Shown: one piece after another, positions 36,706-46,147 of the stretch
How the letters are laid out: each line of letters begins with the position of its first letter
Numbering within the stretch: position 1 is the stretch's first letter
Assembly: GCF_019175365.1 (NCBI RefSeq)
Contig: NZ_CP059572.1
Location: forward strand, 1,736,001 to 1,800,000
Reading direction: 5' to 3'
DNA: 64,000 nt
From: Actinomadura graeca
GTDB taxonomy: Bacteria > Actinomycetota > Actinomycetes > Streptosporangiales > Streptosporangiaceae
Translations under genes and position numbers: made by a program
Notes under the pieces: model-generated
Databases searched by the model: none
The model's input: only the letters and a program-made list of their open reading frames with translations
Told to the model about the DNA's origin: nothing

Positions 36706-37020
36706 TCAAGGTGGGTGCTCGCTTTCAGTAACTGCACACTCGTGAGCCTCAAGCTCATCTTCGATGAATGAGTGAAGCTCCGTGGCAACTCGCCCGCGAT
36801 TGCCAACAGCGTCAGAACGCGCGAGCCATGAGCACGAATTCAAGATCGGCAGGCTGCTCCAGATCTCCGCGAGCCCAAAACGCGCTTCAATCCACTGAAC
36901 GACCTCGTGAAGCGGACCGCGTCTGAGCTGATCCCTTCGGGCATTCTGCGATTTGCGCCTGGCATGCATGCGTGCATTGCACAGATCTTCACGGCCGAAG
37001 CCGGGAAACTGGCTGATCAC
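36706..37020 (-). CDS. Doubtful 104-codon frame of lower GC
   Basis: Starts at GTG 37020 without a clear ribosome site. The sequence includes LHEVVQWIEARFGLAEIWSSLP and ELHSFIEDELEAHECAV, which look protein-like, and its GC is lower than the surroundings, which argues for foreign origin. I do not recognise the family. It may be a gene remnant. Confidence 0.2.
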   Translation of the reverse strand: MISQFPGFGREDLCNARMHARRKSQNARRDQLRRGPLHEVVQWIEARFGLAEIWSSLPILNSCSWLARSDAVGNRGRVATELHSFIEDELEAHECAVTESEHPP

Positions 37021-37274
37021 CTGACAAGGATCGTTCTGGCAAGGCTCAGATCAAGTAGCAGATTCCACTTGTGACGGCCCTGAACCGTCGAAGCTCGCCT
37101 CAGCCCCACCCAGCTTCCGCGCTCGTTTCAGGCTTAGGGCACGCGCGTCGACGCGCCCCCACGCCCCCGGCTACGAAGACGCAGGTGGTGAGGCGGACGG
37201 TCGCTGGTCGTCCGCCCTCCCCCGTCCGTCATTTGCGGCCGTTGACCGTCACATGTCTTCTACGTTCGTCACTA

Positions 37275-37303
37275 TTGACACACCAAGGGACGGCACCTAC
37301 GGT
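37275..37303 (+). promoter_or_regulatory. SigHrdB-type promoter of the FCD regulator gene
   Basis: TTGACA at 37275-37280, a 17-bp spacer, and TACGGT at 37298-37303. It is followed by GAGGAGG and the GTG start at 37337. Confidence 0.65.
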
Positions 37304-37336
37304 TCCGGCAACGGACCTGGCCGCGAGGAGGCAACC

Positions 37337-38083
37337 GTGCGGCACACGTCGGCAATGGAGTCCGATCTCCTGGCGTTCATGAGCGCTCAGGAAGGCCCGG
37401 TGGAGGCGCGAGCTGCTGCTCGCCACCTGCGGGATCGCGGCTTCGATGTCAGCGAGTCGACCGTCAGCCGCCTCCTCACCGGCCTCGACGAGCGGGGGCT
37501 CACCCAGTCGCTGGGGAAGAAGGGGCGAATTCTCACCGAGGAGGGCGACCGTGTCGCGGCCAACCAGCAGCTGGACAGTCAGCGGGCGTCCCACTTCGCC
37601 GACGCGCTCGCCATGCGCGACGTGCACGACCTGACCGATCATCTGATCAGCCGCAGAGGGATCGAGCGGGAGGCCGCGCGGGCCGCCGCGCTCAGGGCAG
37701 ATCCGGAGGAGCTCACGCGACTTCGGGAGATGGTCAAGACGGGAGGCGAGGCGCGCTGGCGGGAACGGCTCGCCTTCCACAAGACGATCGGCGACGCCTC
37801 GCACAACAAGCAGATCCAGGCGATCACCACGACGCTGTTCGACGAGCGTCTGGATCTCCTGGAACGCCTGCTCATCATGATCGGGATCAAGCAGGATGCA
37901 CTGATCCGGTGGGACCAGGAGCACCGCGACATCGTCGCCAGCATCTCCGACCGGGACGCGGACGGCGCCGAGCGGCTCATGGTCGTGCATCTGGACGGAA
38001 TGATCCGTGAGACGGAGCACTTCGCCAACAGCGGGAACGCTCACGTCATCCACACGCTGCTCGCGGAAATCGATCTCGCGTAG
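37337..38083 (+). CDS. Winged-helix regulator with FCD effector domain
   Basis: 248 residues from GTG 37337, five bases after GAGGAGG. The N-terminal winged helix (about 1-75; ARHLRDRGFDVSESTVSRLLTGLDERGLTQSLGKKGRILTEEG) is of the NrpR/RNase R-like HTH type rather than classical GntR, and is joined to an FCD domain (about 95-235; RRGIEREAARAAAL, FHKTIGDASHNKQI, DQEHRDIVASI). It is followed 58 bp later by a substrate-binding protein gene, so it probably controls uptake of that ligand. Confidence 0.88.
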   Translation: MRHTSAMESDLLAFMSAQEGPVEARAAARHLRDRGFDVSESTVSRLLTGLDERGLTQSLGKKGRILTEEGDRVAANQQLDSQRASHFADALAMRDVHDLTDHLISRRGIEREAARAAALRADPEELTRLREMVKTGGEARWRERLAFHKTIGDASHNKQIQAITTTLFDERLDLLERLLIMIGIKQDALIRWDQEHRDIVASISDRDADGAERLMVVHLDGMIRETEHFANSGNAHVIHTLLAEIDLA

Positions 38084-38141
38084 AGCGCTAGCCCCTTTTT
38101 TCACCACAGCGATCACGACGACGACTCTTTCGGGAGCACGA

Positions 38142-39197
38142 ATGAACCACATCTCCACGCCGCCCGGTCTGGGCCGGCGCTCCTTCCTGCGGTACGCCGG
38201 CACGGGCGCGGCCGTGGTGGCCGCAGGCTCGGCCGTCCCCCTGCTGACCGGATGCGGCACCAACGACGGCACCGCCAAGGTCGGTACGGGCTCCAACGGC
38301 GGCAAGTTCGCGCTGAAGATCGCGTGGATCCCGAACTCGGAATACGCGGGCATCTTCCTCGGGGCCGAGGACGGCTTCTATGCCAAGCAGGGACTGACCG
38401 TCGAGGTCCAGCCGGGCGGGCCGAACAGCACGGTCATCCCCCTGGTGACGACGGACCGCGTCAACATGGGCATCGAGGCGATCCCGGAGAACGTCGCCAC
38501 CGCCGTCGCCCGCGGCGCGAAGCTGAAGATCGTCGGCGCCGGGCTGCAGAAGAGCCCCGAATGCTGGGTCTCGCTCGCCAGCAACCCGGTCAAGAGCCCG
38601 AAGGACATCGAGGGCAAGAAGCTCGGCATCACGCTGGCAGGGAAGAACACCGCGCTGGTGTTCATGAAGCGCAACGGCGTCGACGTCAGCAAGGTCAAGC
38701 TGGTGCCGATCCAGTTCGACCCCGCGCCGCTCGCCGCCCGGGAGGTGGACGCGATCTGGGGATTCGCGTCCAGCCAGCCCGTATCGCTGGCGCTGCGCGG
38801 GATCAAGACCCACGTCATGCCACTGGCCGACTTCGGCTTCAACCGGATGCAGAATGTCTTCTTCGTCTCGCAGAAGACCCTGGACGACTCCGCGGCCCGC
38901 GAGAACGCCCGCAAGTTCATGACGGCCAGCCGCCAGGGCTGGGAGGCGGCACTCCGCGATCACAAGCACTCCGCCGACGTGATCATGAAGAAGTACGGCG
39001 CCAAGCTCGGCCTGAAGCACGAGGAAGAGATCAAGACGCTCGCCGCCTTCGCGCCGTACGTCACCGGTCCGGACACGGAGTCCAAGGGCCTGTTCTGGAT
39101 GTCCGACGCGCTCATCGAGCAGACGATCACGGGGCTGTCCAGCATCGGGATCAAGGCCGACAAGTCGCTGTTCACCAACGAACTTCTCGGAGGATGA
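38142..39197 (+). CDS. NMT1/THI5-like ABC transporter substrate-binding lipoprotein
   Basis: 351 residues. The N-terminus has a twin-arginine signal, GRRSFLRYAGTGAAVV, ending in the lipobox LLTGC, so it is a Tat-exported lipoprotein. The mature part is an NMT1/THI5-like periplasmic-type fold: LKIAWIPNSEYAGIFLGAEDGFYAKQGLTVEVQPGG near the start, then VNMGIEAIPENVATAVARGAKLKIVG and WGFASSQPVSLALRG. Relatives bind pyrimidine precursors of thiamine, nitrate/sulfonate-like ligands or nucleobases. No intact permease or ATPase follows; only a short fragment, then adenosine deaminase. Confidence 0.9.
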   Translation: MNHISTPPGLGRRSFLRYAGTGAAVVAAGSAVPLLTGCGTNDGTAKVGTGSNGGKFALKIAWIPNSEYAGIFLGAEDGFYAKQGLTVEVQPGGPNSTVIPLVTTDRVNMGIEAIPENVATAVARGAKLKIVGAGLQKSPECWVSLASNPVKSPKDIEGKKLGITLAGKNTALVFMKRNGVDVSKVKLVPIQFDPAPLAAREVDAIWGFASSQPVSLALRGIKTHVMPLADFGFNRMQNVFFVSQKTLDDSAARENARKFMTASRQGWEAALRDHKHSADVIMKKYGAKLGLKHEEEIKTLAAFAPYVTGPDTESKGLFWMSDALIEQTITGLSSIGIKADKSLFTNELLGG

Positions 39198-39307
39198 GCC
39201 GCGCGATGGCCCGGGAAGGGACCGAGGAGAGAGGATCACCGCAGACTGCGGCGAGGGCCTGCGCCCCCGTCGGCGTGAGCGCAGGGGTCGTCTCTAGAAG
39301 GATCCGC

Positions 39308-39532
39308 ATGACCGACCTGAAGGAGACCCTCGCGGGCAGGGGGGCATCGGTCGAGGCGCTGCGCGAGTACTCGTTCGCGTCCCGACGCGGCGAGCTCGTC
39401 GGGCCGCTCGCCCTCTCCAGGCGCGCGAACCCGAACGGGCCGCGTGAGAGCGACGGTGTCGGCGGCCCGCAGGTCATCGTCGCCGACGGTCCCGGCCCAC
39501 TCCGAGCGCGGTGCCGGGCCGGGGGTGAGTGA
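39308..39532 (+). pseudogene. Probable truncated ABC permease fragment
   Basis: 74 codons from ATG 39308, with AAGGA five bases upstream. The first 37 residues (MTDLKETLAGRGASVEALRE, then YSFASRRGELVGPLALS) look like the cytoplasmic N-terminus that precedes the first membrane helix in permeases of the SsuC/TauC type; after that the sequence becomes Arg/Pro/Gly-rich and no membrane helix follows. This fits a permease gene cut off at its first helix, probably by deletion. It directly abuts the adenosine deaminase start. That identification is by pattern only. Confidence 0.45.
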
Positions 39533-40657
39533 GTGACGAGGATGCGGGCGGAAAGGCCCGGTAGGTTCAACACCCGCCCGACTCTTGAGGACATCCGGCG
39601 GGCGCCGAAGGTGCTGCTGCACGACCACCTGGACGGCGGCGTGCGGCCTGGGACCGTTGTGGACCTGGCGCGAGAATCCGGGTACGGGGACTTGCCGACC
39701 ACGGACCCCGACGCCCTGCGGGCATGGTTCGCGGAGTCGGCCGACTCGGGATCGCTGGAACGGTACTTGAAGCCGTTCTCCCACACCGGCGGCGTGATGC
39801 AGTCCGTCGAGGCCCTGACGCGGGTCGCGTACGAGTGCGCCGAGGACCTCGCGAACGACGGGATCGTCTATGCGGAGGTCCGTTATGCACCCGCGCTGCA
39901 TCTGCGTGCCGGGTTGTCGCTGGAGCAGGTGGTCGAGGCCGTCCTGGACGGGTTCGCGCGGGGAAGGCGGGAGTTCGGGATCCGCGTCGGGACGCTCCTC
40001 ACCGCGAACCGGAACCAGGCCCGGAGCATGGAGATCGCAAAACTGGCCGTCCGGTACCGGGACGACGGCGTCGTCGGATTCGACATCGCGGGCACCGAGG
40101 CCGGGTACCCGCCGATCAAGCATCTGGACGCGTTCGAGTACCTGCGGCGCGAGAACGCGCACTTCACCATCCACGCGGGTGAGGGATTCGGACTCCCGTC
40201 GATCTGGCAGGCGATCCAGTGGTGCGGGGCCGACCGGCTCGGCCACGGCGTCCGGATCATCGACGACATCGAAGTGGACGGCGACGAGACCAGACTCGGG
40301 CGCCTGGCCGACTATGTGCGCGACAAACGGATCCCGCTGGAAATGTGCCCCTCGTCCAACGTCCAGACGGGCGCGGCGACGTCGATCGCCGAGCATCCGA
40401 TCGGGCTGTTGCACGACCTGGGCTTCCGCGTCACGGTGAACACCGACAACCGGCTGATGAGCAAGACGACGCTGTCGGAGGAGTTCGCCAAGCTCATCGA
40501 GGTGTTCGACTACGACTGGGACGACCTCCAGTGGTTCACGGTCAACGCGATGAAGTCGGCGTTCCTGCCTTTCACCGAGCGGCTCGAACTGATCAACGGG
40601 GTGATCAAGCCCGGTTTCGCCCAGCTCAAGTGGAACCGCGCCCACCCCTCGGCGTGA
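39533..40657 (+). CDS. add: Adenosine deaminase
   Basis: 374 residues from the GTG that immediately follows the preceding stop. Zinc and substrate residues are in place: [12 protein letters not shown] (His30, His32), [10 protein letters not shown] near 215, [19 protein letters not shown] and VNTDNRLMS near 302. The enzyme converts adenosine to inosine in the cytoplasm. Placed behind an FCD regulator and a binding protein, it suggests that the cluster dealt with uptake and use of a nucleoside or base; the loss of the permease fragment may have left it as scavenging only. Confidence 0.95.
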   Translation: MTRMRAERPGRFNTRPTLEDIRRAPKVLLHDHLDGGVRPGTVVDLARESGYGDLPTTDPDALRAWFAESADSGSLERYLKPFSHTGGVMQSVEALTRVAYECAEDLANDGIVYAEVRYAPALHLRAGLSLEQVVEAVLDGFARGRREFGIRVGTLLTANRNQARSMEIAKLAVRYRDDGVVGFDIAGTEAGYPPIKHLDAFEYLRRENAHFTIHAGEGFGLPSIWQAIQWCGADRLGHGVRIIDDIEVDGDETRLGRLADYVRDKRIPLEMCPSSNVQTGAATSIAEHPIGLLHDLGFRVTVNTDNRLMSKTTLSEEFAKLIEVFDYDWDDLQWFTVNAMKSAFLPFTERLELINGVIKPGFAQLKWNRAHPSA

Positions 40658-41653
40658 TCGGGCCCTAGCCATTCGTCCTGCCCAACAGGCGTGACACGGC
40701 GTCCGCACGACAACCATTCGTCGCACATGGCATCGTCGGCGACGCGATCGCGATGCCGGAATTCGCTGCGAGACGTGCGGACGCCGTGGAACGCCCTCCG
40801 GCAGATCGAGGGCACTGAACACCCTGGGGGCGGACGGGCGGCATGAATCGGATCGGAGTCGTCGCTTGACCCCCTAAGGCACGAACACGCGGAGGAATTC
40901 AGGGATCTGAGGATGGGCGGCTTTGCTCCGAGCCGGGCGACAGGCCAGGAGCGGGAAGGCAGCCCAGGTCAGGTGAGCTTCGACGTGCTGGGGCAGCCTT
41001 CGTAGGCAGAAAACTTGACGAGCTGCGTCCACGATCCAGCGGATGCGCTGGCCCGAGCCTGGTACAGCAGAGCTCGCCCACGTCTCTGTCGGCCCTGCCC
41101 CTGGCCTTGTCAGCAAGTCGAACGCTTCGCTGCACCCGGCCCGTCGACCATTACATTGGCCGGAGCCCGGCTCGGCAACGCGGGCGGCTAAGCGTGCAGA
41201 TCGAGCCCGAAGTTGCTCGCCTCTCCTGGGATTGGTTCTCCGCAGAGGCTACGGTCTGTCCGAGGCTGTCCCATTAACCTCGCGACGCCGAACTCGAACC
41301 GTTCTTCGCAGCGCCAACGCGGCCAGCAGCGCGTCCACCACCGAAGCGGGAATCGCACGGCCGGACGGGCGCCTCGCACGACGTTCCAGGTGAGACCTGG
41401 TCACACCGGCGGCAACCTCAGCCAAACGAGTCGTTTCCTGGCTCATGCACTCTCGCCACCTCCTTCTCGGCGAGGGTGCTCCGCTTGCCGTGTGATCAGT
41501 GTCGATGTCGGCGTGCCACACGACCGTTGTCTTACGGCGAGCCAACAACCAGTCGAGGGGGGATCCGAAGTGCTTCGGATCCCCCCTCGTCACCGGCCAT
41601 CGTGGCCGTGGCCGTTCAGGCGAACGTCGCCTCCGCTACGACGTGGCCCGTTC
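40658..41653. other. About 1 kb without a convincing gene
   Basis: Short frames only; minus-strand frames near 40874-41116 and 41249-41455 (MSQETTRLAEVAAGVTRSHL) are the longest protein-like pieces but lack ribosome sites. The terminator of nrdJ lies at 41555-41588. Confidence 0.45.
41555..41588 (-). terminator. Perfect 34-bp palindrome after nrdJ
   Basis: GAGGGGGGATCCGAAG at 41555-41570 is the exact complement of 41573-41588, with only TG between. It lies 65 bp after the nrdJ stop and would form a very stable 16-bp stem, a terminator for either direction. Confidence 0.75.
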
Positions 41654-44455
41654 TTAGCTGCAGCCGCTGGTGGAGCCGCAGCCTTCGCAGACGTAGCAGC
41701 TGCCCGCCGGGCGCATCTTGGTGCCGCAGGTGAGGCAGAGCGGCGCGTCGGCGGTGCGGCCCTGGCGGCTTTCGATGACCTCCATGGAGGAGTGCGCCTC
41801 GTGGGACGGGGCGGCGGGCCTGGTGATCTCGGCGGACTGGGCGAGGGTCTCGTGGTCCACCTCCTCCTCGGCGTGGAGGGCGGCCGGGTCCTCGCCGTTG
41901 GCCTGCATGGCGCGCTCGTCCGCGGTGAAGATGCCGAGCGCGGCCCGCTCGTCGTAGGGCAGGTGGTCCAAGGCGAGGCGGCGGAAGATGTAGTCCATCA
42001 CCGAGGTGGCCATGCGGATGTCGGGGTCGTCGGTCATGCCGGCGGGCTCGAACCGCATGTTGGTGAACTTCTCCACCCAGGTCTCCAGCGGGACGCCGTA
42101 CTGGAGGCTGATGGAGATCGCCATGGAGAAGGCGTCCATCACGCCGGCGAGGGTGGAGCCCTGCTTGCCGAGCTTGAGGAAGACCTCGCCGAGACCGTCG
42201 TCCGGGTAGGACGAGGCGGTCATGTAGCCCTCGGCGCCCGCGACGGAGAAGCGGGTGACGGTGGCCGGGCGCTGCTTGGGGAGCCTCCTGCGGACGGGAC
42301 GGACCTCCGTCGGCGCCGCCTCGGCCTTCGGCTCCTCCTTCTTGCCCGCGGCGGACAGCGGCTGGCCGACCTTGCAGTTGTCGCGGTAGATCGCCAGGGC
42401 CTTCAGGCCGAGCTTCCAGCCCTCGTAGTACACCTTCTCGATGTCCTCGATGGTGGCCTGCTCGGGCATGTTGACCGTCTTGGAGATCGCCCCGGACAGG
42501 AACGGCTGGGTGGCCGCCATCATCCGGACGTGGCCCATCGGGCTGATCGCCCGCTCGCCCATGGCGCAGTCGAACACCTCGTAGTGCTCGTGGCGCAGGC
42601 CGGGGGCGTCGACGACGTGGCCGTGCTCGGAGATGAACTCGACGATCGCCTCGATCTGCTCCTGCTGGTAGCCGAGCTTCCTCAGGGCGCGCGGCACCGT
42701 CTGGTTGACGATCTGCATGGAGCCGCCGCCGACGAGCTTCTTGAACTTCATCAGCGCGAGGTCGGGCTCGATGCCGGTGGTGTCGCAGTCCATCATCAGG
42801 CCGATGGTGCCGGTCGGCGCGAGCAGCGACGCCTGGGCGTTGCGGTAGCCGTGCTTCTCGCCGAGCTTCAGGCACTCCTGCCACTGCTTGGTCGCGGCGA
42901 CGTGCAGGGCCTTGTCCATCTCGTCGAGGGTGCGGACGTCGTCGTTGGCGGCGGCGTGCTTGCGCATGACCCGCTTGTGGCCCTCGGCGTTGCGCGCGTA
43001 TCCGGCGTACGGGCCGACGACGGCGGCGATCTCGGCGGAGCGGCGGTAGGCGACGCCCGTCATCAGCGAGGTGACCGCCGCGGCGAGGGACCGGCCGCCT
43101 TCGGAGTCGTAGGCGTGCCCGGTCGCCATCAGCAGGGCGCCCAGGTTGGCGTACCCGATACCGAGCTGCCGGTAGTCGCGGGTCGTCTCGGCGATCTTCT
43201 CGGTGGGGAAGTCGGCGAAGGTGATGGAGACGTCCATCGCCGTGATGATCAGCTCGGTGAGCTTGACGAACTTGGCGACGTCGAACGTCCCGGCGTCGGT
43301 GAGGAACTTCAGCAGGTTGATGCTCGCGAGGTTGCAGGACGAGTTGTCCAGCGACATGTACTCCGAGCAGGGGTTGGACGCGGTGATCCGCCCGGTCTCG
43401 GGGTTGGTGTGCCAGGCGTTGATCGTGTCGTCGTACTGGATGCCGGGGTCGGCGCACTCCCACGCCGCCTTGGCCATCAGCCGGAACAGTTCCTTGGCCT
43501 TGACGGTCTCGACGACCTCGCCGGTCATCCGGGCGCGCAGGCCGAACGAGCCGTCCGCCTCGACGGCGTGCATGAACTCGTCCGACACGCGGACCGAGTT
43601 GTTGGCGTTCTGGTACTGGACGCTGCCGATGTCCTTGCCGCCGAGGTCCATGTCGAACCCGGCGTCCCGCAGCGCGCGGATCTTGTCCTCCTCGCGCGCC
43701 TTGGTCTGGATGAACTCGGCCACGTCGGGGTGGTCGACGTCCAGGACGACCATCTTCGCGGCCCGCCGCGTCGCGCCGCCCGACTTGATCGTCCCGGCGG
43801 ACGCGTCCGCGCCGCGCATGAACGAGACGGGGCCGCTCGCCGTGCCACCGGAGGACAGCAGTTCCTTGCTGGAGCGGATACGGGAGAGGTTGAGGCCGGC
43901 GCCGGAGCCGCCCTTGAAGATGACGCCCTCTTCCTTGTACCACTCCAGGATCGACTCCATCGTGTCGTCGACCGACAGGATGAAACACGCCGAGACCTGC
44001 TGCGGGGACTTGGTGCCGACGTTGAACCAGACCGGGGAGTTGAAGCTGAACAGCTGGTGGACCAGCGCGTACTTCAGCTCGTGGTCGAAGATCTCCGCGT
44101 CCTCGGGAGAGGCGAAATAGCCCTGCCGCAGTCCCGTCTCGGTGTACTTCTGGACGACGCGGTCGACCAGCTGCTTGAGGCTCCACTCGCGCCGCGGCGT
44201 GCCGACCGCGCCGCGGAAGTACTTGGACGTGACGATGTTGACGGCGTTCAGGGACCAGAAGTCGGGGAACTCCACTCCGCGCTGCTCGAAGTTCACCGAG
44301 CCGTCGCGCCAGTTGGTCATGACGACGTCACGACGTTCCCAGCGCAGTTCGTCGTACGGATGCACGCCGGGTGTGGTGAAGATGCGCTCGACCTTCAGCC
44401 CTTTGCGGCCCCCCTTGCCGCGCCGCGCCGCCGAGCCGCTCACCGTCTCCGTCAT
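41654..44455 (-). CDS. nrdJ: Adenosylcobalamin-dependent (class II) ribonucleotide reductase
   Basis: 933 residues from ATG 44455, with GGGGGAAGG upstream; a longer frame starts at 44524. The catalytic barrel carries FNSPVWFNVG and ACFILSVDDTMESI (active-site and redox cysteines), SSCNLASINLLKF, NPCSEYMSLDN and PTGTIGLMMDCDTTGIEPDLAL. The C-terminus ends with a zinc-ribbon-like CLTCGTKMRPAGSCYVCEGCGST. It reduces ribonucleotides to deoxyribonucleotides using cobalamin, without oxygen requirement. It follows nrdR by 123 bp and is probably co-transcribed under NrdR. No cobalamin riboswitch is seen in the gap. Confidence 0.97.
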   Translation of the reverse strand: MTETVSGSAARRGKGGRKGLKVERIFTTPGVHPYDELRWERRDVVMTNWRDGSVNFEQRGVEFPDFWSLNAVNIVTSKYFRGAVGTPRREWSLKQLVDRVVQKYTETGLRQGYFASPEDAEIFDHELKYALVHQLFSFNSPVWFNVGTKSPQQVSACFILSVDDTMESILEWYKEEGVIFKGGSGAGLNLSRIRSSKELLSSGGTASGPVSFMRGADASAGTIKSGGATRRAAKMVVLDVDHPDVAEFIQTKAREEDKIRALRDAGFDMDLGGKDIGSVQYQNANNSVRVSDEFMHAVEADGSFGLRARMTGEVVETVKAKELFRLMAKAAWECADPGIQYDDTINAWHTNPETGRITASNPCSEYMSLDNSSCNLASINLLKFLTDAGTFDVAKFVKLTELIITAMDVSITFADFPTEKIAETTRDYRQLGIGYANLGALLMATGHAYDSEGGRSLAAAVTSLMTGVAYRRSAEIAAVVGPYAGYARNAEGHKRVMRKHAAANDDVRTLDEMDKALHVAATKQWQECLKLGEKHGYRNAQASLLAPTGTIGLMMDCDTTGIEPDLALMKFKKLVGGGSMQIVNQTVPRALRKLGYQQEQIEAIVEFISEHGHVVDAPGLRHEHYEVFDCAMGERAISPMGHVRMMAATQPFLSGAISKTVNMPEQATIEDIEKVYYEGWKLGLKALAIYRDNCKVGQPLSAAGKKEEPKAEAAPTEVRPVRRRLPKQRPATVTRFSVAGAEGYMTASSYPDDGLGEVFLKLGKQGSTLAGVMDAFSMAISISLQYGVPLETWVEKFTNMRFEPAGMTDDPDIRMATSVMDYIFRRLALDHLPYDERAALGIFTADERAMQANGEDPAALHAEEEVDHETLAQSAEITRPAAPSHEAHSSMEVIESRQGRTADAPLCLTCGTKMRPAGSCYVCEGCGSTSGCS

Positions 44456-44578
44456 GACCTTCCCCCTCTCGGGCCCGCCCGACCGGGCCCTGTTCAGGAA
44501 CAACTCCGCCGCCGCGCGGGGCATGCCCAGCGCGGTGGCGCTTTCACATGTGCTGCTGTGTGCTGCCGGAACCGCCCC

Positions 44579-45052
44579 CTAACCGGGCGGGCCGGACTCC
44601 CCCGAAGAAGCGGACCTGCGTAGTGTTTCGATCTCCTTGGCGAAGTCGTCCAGCGACTCGAAGCCCCGGTACACCGAGGCGAATCGCAGATAGGCGACCT
44701 CATCGAGTTCGCCGAGCGGCCCCAGGATCGCGAGGCCGATCTCGTGCGAGGGGATTTCCGCGGATCCGGACGATCTGATCGCCTCTTCGACCCGCTGACC
44801 CAGCTTCGCGAGCGCATCCTCGTCGACCGGGCGGCCCTGGCAGGCCCTGCGCACCCCGGCGATGATCTTTTCCCGGGAGAACGGCTCGGTGACCCCGCTT
44901 CGCTTGGCCACCATCACGAGCACATTCTCCTGCGTCGTGAATCGCTTGCCGCATTCCGCGCACGACCGGCGGCGCCGAATGGCGCCCCCGTCATCGGTCG
45001 AACGACTGTCGATCACTTTGGTGTCAGGGTTGCGGCAGAACGGGCAGTGCAC
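44579..45052 (-). CDS. nrdR: Transcriptional repressor NrdR
   Basis: 157 residues. N-terminal zinc ribbon with MHCPFCRN and [13 protein letters not shown] (four cysteines), then an ATP-cone ([31 protein letters not shown], about 47-137). NrdR binds ATP/dATP and represses ribonucleotide reductase genes through paired NrdR boxes, two of which lie just upstream. The nrdR-nrdJ order is the standard one in Streptomyces and relatives. Confidence 0.97.
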   Translation of the reverse strand: MHCPFCRNPDTKVIDSRSTDDGGAIRRRRSCAECGKRFTTQENVLVMVAKRSGVTEPFSREKIIAGVRRACQGRPVDEDALAKLGQRVEEAIRSSGSAEIPSHEIGLAILGPLGELDEVAYLRFASVYRGFESLDDFAKEIETLRRSASSGESGPPG

Positions 45053-45095
45053 GCGTAATCCCCTCCCTGACCGTAATCACGTCCACCGATGAACA

Positions 45096-45140
45096 GCGCC
45101 ATATATAGGTGAAGTACATCGGTGTCACTACTAGATGTTG
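45096..45140 (-). promoter_or_regulatory. Two NrdR boxes upstream of nrdR-nrdJ
   Basis: GCGCCATATATAGGTG at 45096-45111 and TCACTACTAGATGTTG at 45125-45140 both follow the palindromic NrdR-box pattern (consensus acaCwAtATaTwGtgt) with different mismatches, and start 29 bp apart. They lie 45-90 bp before the nrdR start, in an AT-rich patch. Confidence 0.7.
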
Positions 45141-45503
45141 TGGTCAACCGTACGGGGACGCGCAGGCGTACGCAACCTGCCGGGGGACCTCGGACGTTGA
45201 CCCGCGTCACATCGCCCACGTCCGTCCCGCCCGCACGGGCATCTCAATGATCTTGCTCCGGGCGTGTCGCGGCCTCGTGAGCGGACCCGCGCCCGGCCTG
45301 GACACCCCAGGTCCGCGGCAGCCGACGAGACGGGCGGGACTGGGCGTAACTCGCGGCCTCCACAAAACCCGGAAGCCGCGGCGGGTGGTATCAGACGGCA
45401 CCGCACAAGGCGCAAGGCCCGGCGGAGGCGCGCTGCCCCAGGCGGGGGGACGAGGCCCGGCGGAGATGCGCGGGCCTCATGCGGACGGGCGCAGGCCCCG
45501 GCG
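45141..45503. other. Intergenic, no gene seen
   Basis: Region upstream of the NrdR boxes. No coding frame with a ribosome site, RNA gene or recognised signal; it leads into the 21-bp repeat field. Confidence 0.4.
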
Positions 45504-46060
45504 GAGGCGCGCGGCCCCCCGGGCGGGGGGCGCCAGGCCCGGCGGAGGCGCGGGGCCCTCAGACGGAGGCGCGCAGTCCCCAGGCAGAGACGCAAGATCC
45601 TCAGGCAGAGACGCGGGAGCCTCAGGCAGAGACGCGGGGCCCTCAGATGGAGACGCGCGGCCCCAAGCGGGGGCGCGAGGCTCGGCGGCTGCGCGCCTCT
45701 CCCGCGAAGGCGCGCGGGCCCCGAGCGGGGGGACGCAAGGCCCGGCGGCGGCGCGCGGCCCTCAGGCGGAGACGCGCAGCACCCATGCAGAAGACGCAAG
45801 ACCCTCAGGCAGAGGCGCACGGTCATCAGGCGGAAGCGCGGGAGCCTCAGGCAGAGGCGCGCAACCCCCGACGGGGGGGAACGAGGCCCGGCGGCGGCGC
45901 GCGGCCCTCAGGCGGAGACGCGCAGTCCCCATGCAGAAGACGCAAGACTCTCAGGCAGAGGCGCGCGGCCCTTACGCGGAGGCGCGCGGCCCCCGGGCGG
46001 GGGGCGCAAGGCCCGGCGGCGGCGCGGGGCCTCGGGCGGAGGCGCGGGAGCCTTGGGCAG
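45504..46060. repeat. Field of 21-bp repeats
   Basis: The unit is close to CCTCAGGCAGAGACGCGGGAG; GAGACG or GAGGCG recurs exactly every 21 bp from 45545 to 45650 and again from 45791 to 45854, with irregular units between. A larger cassette of about 90 bp (CCCGGCGGCGGCGCGCGGCC to GCAGAGGCGC) occurs twice, at about 45741 and 45887. As 21 is seven codons, frames on both strands encode seven-residue repeats (PQAETRE-like), but no start or ribosome site supports a gene. Confidence 0.75.
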
Positions 46061-46147
46061 AGGCGTGTGGTGTTGGGTGGCGTAGCGGTGACGTCTGGCG
46101 TGGGATGGGCGGCGGTATGAGGCTCGGAGTGGGGCGGTCCGGGCGGG

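Larger units (their letters stand above)
34311..37250. other. About 3 kb without a convincing gene
   Basis: All frames are short or have the composition of random high-GC sequence. Near 35050-35220 on the minus strand two fragments, VVKYARAQVQTAAAPYRGSLDG and VREAVLAGELIRTRLGVGEVAAI, could be joined by a frameshift and may be remains of one gene. Around 36700-37060 the GC content drops and a 104-codon minus-strand frame (36706-37020) is open, listed separately. A long hairpin lies at 34849-34886 and a short one at 36545-36566. No tRNA or recognisable transposase was found. Confidence 0.45.

Noticed and set aside
40874..41135. Possible transposase fragment on the minus strand
   Set aside because: The peptide IVDAARQVFCLRRLPQHVEAHL is protein-like, but I could not match it to any transposase signature, and no terminal repeats are visible.
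44456..44578. Cobalamin riboswitch ahead of nrdJ
   Set aside because: The gap is only 123 bp and I see no B12-box-like conserved sequence; control by NrdR explains the operon.
41213..44623. 1136-codon open frame on the + strand opposite nrdJ
   Set aside because: It mirrors the codon positions of nrdJ, is rich in Gly, Val, Arg and His as expected of an antisense frame in high-GC DNA, and has no ribosome site.
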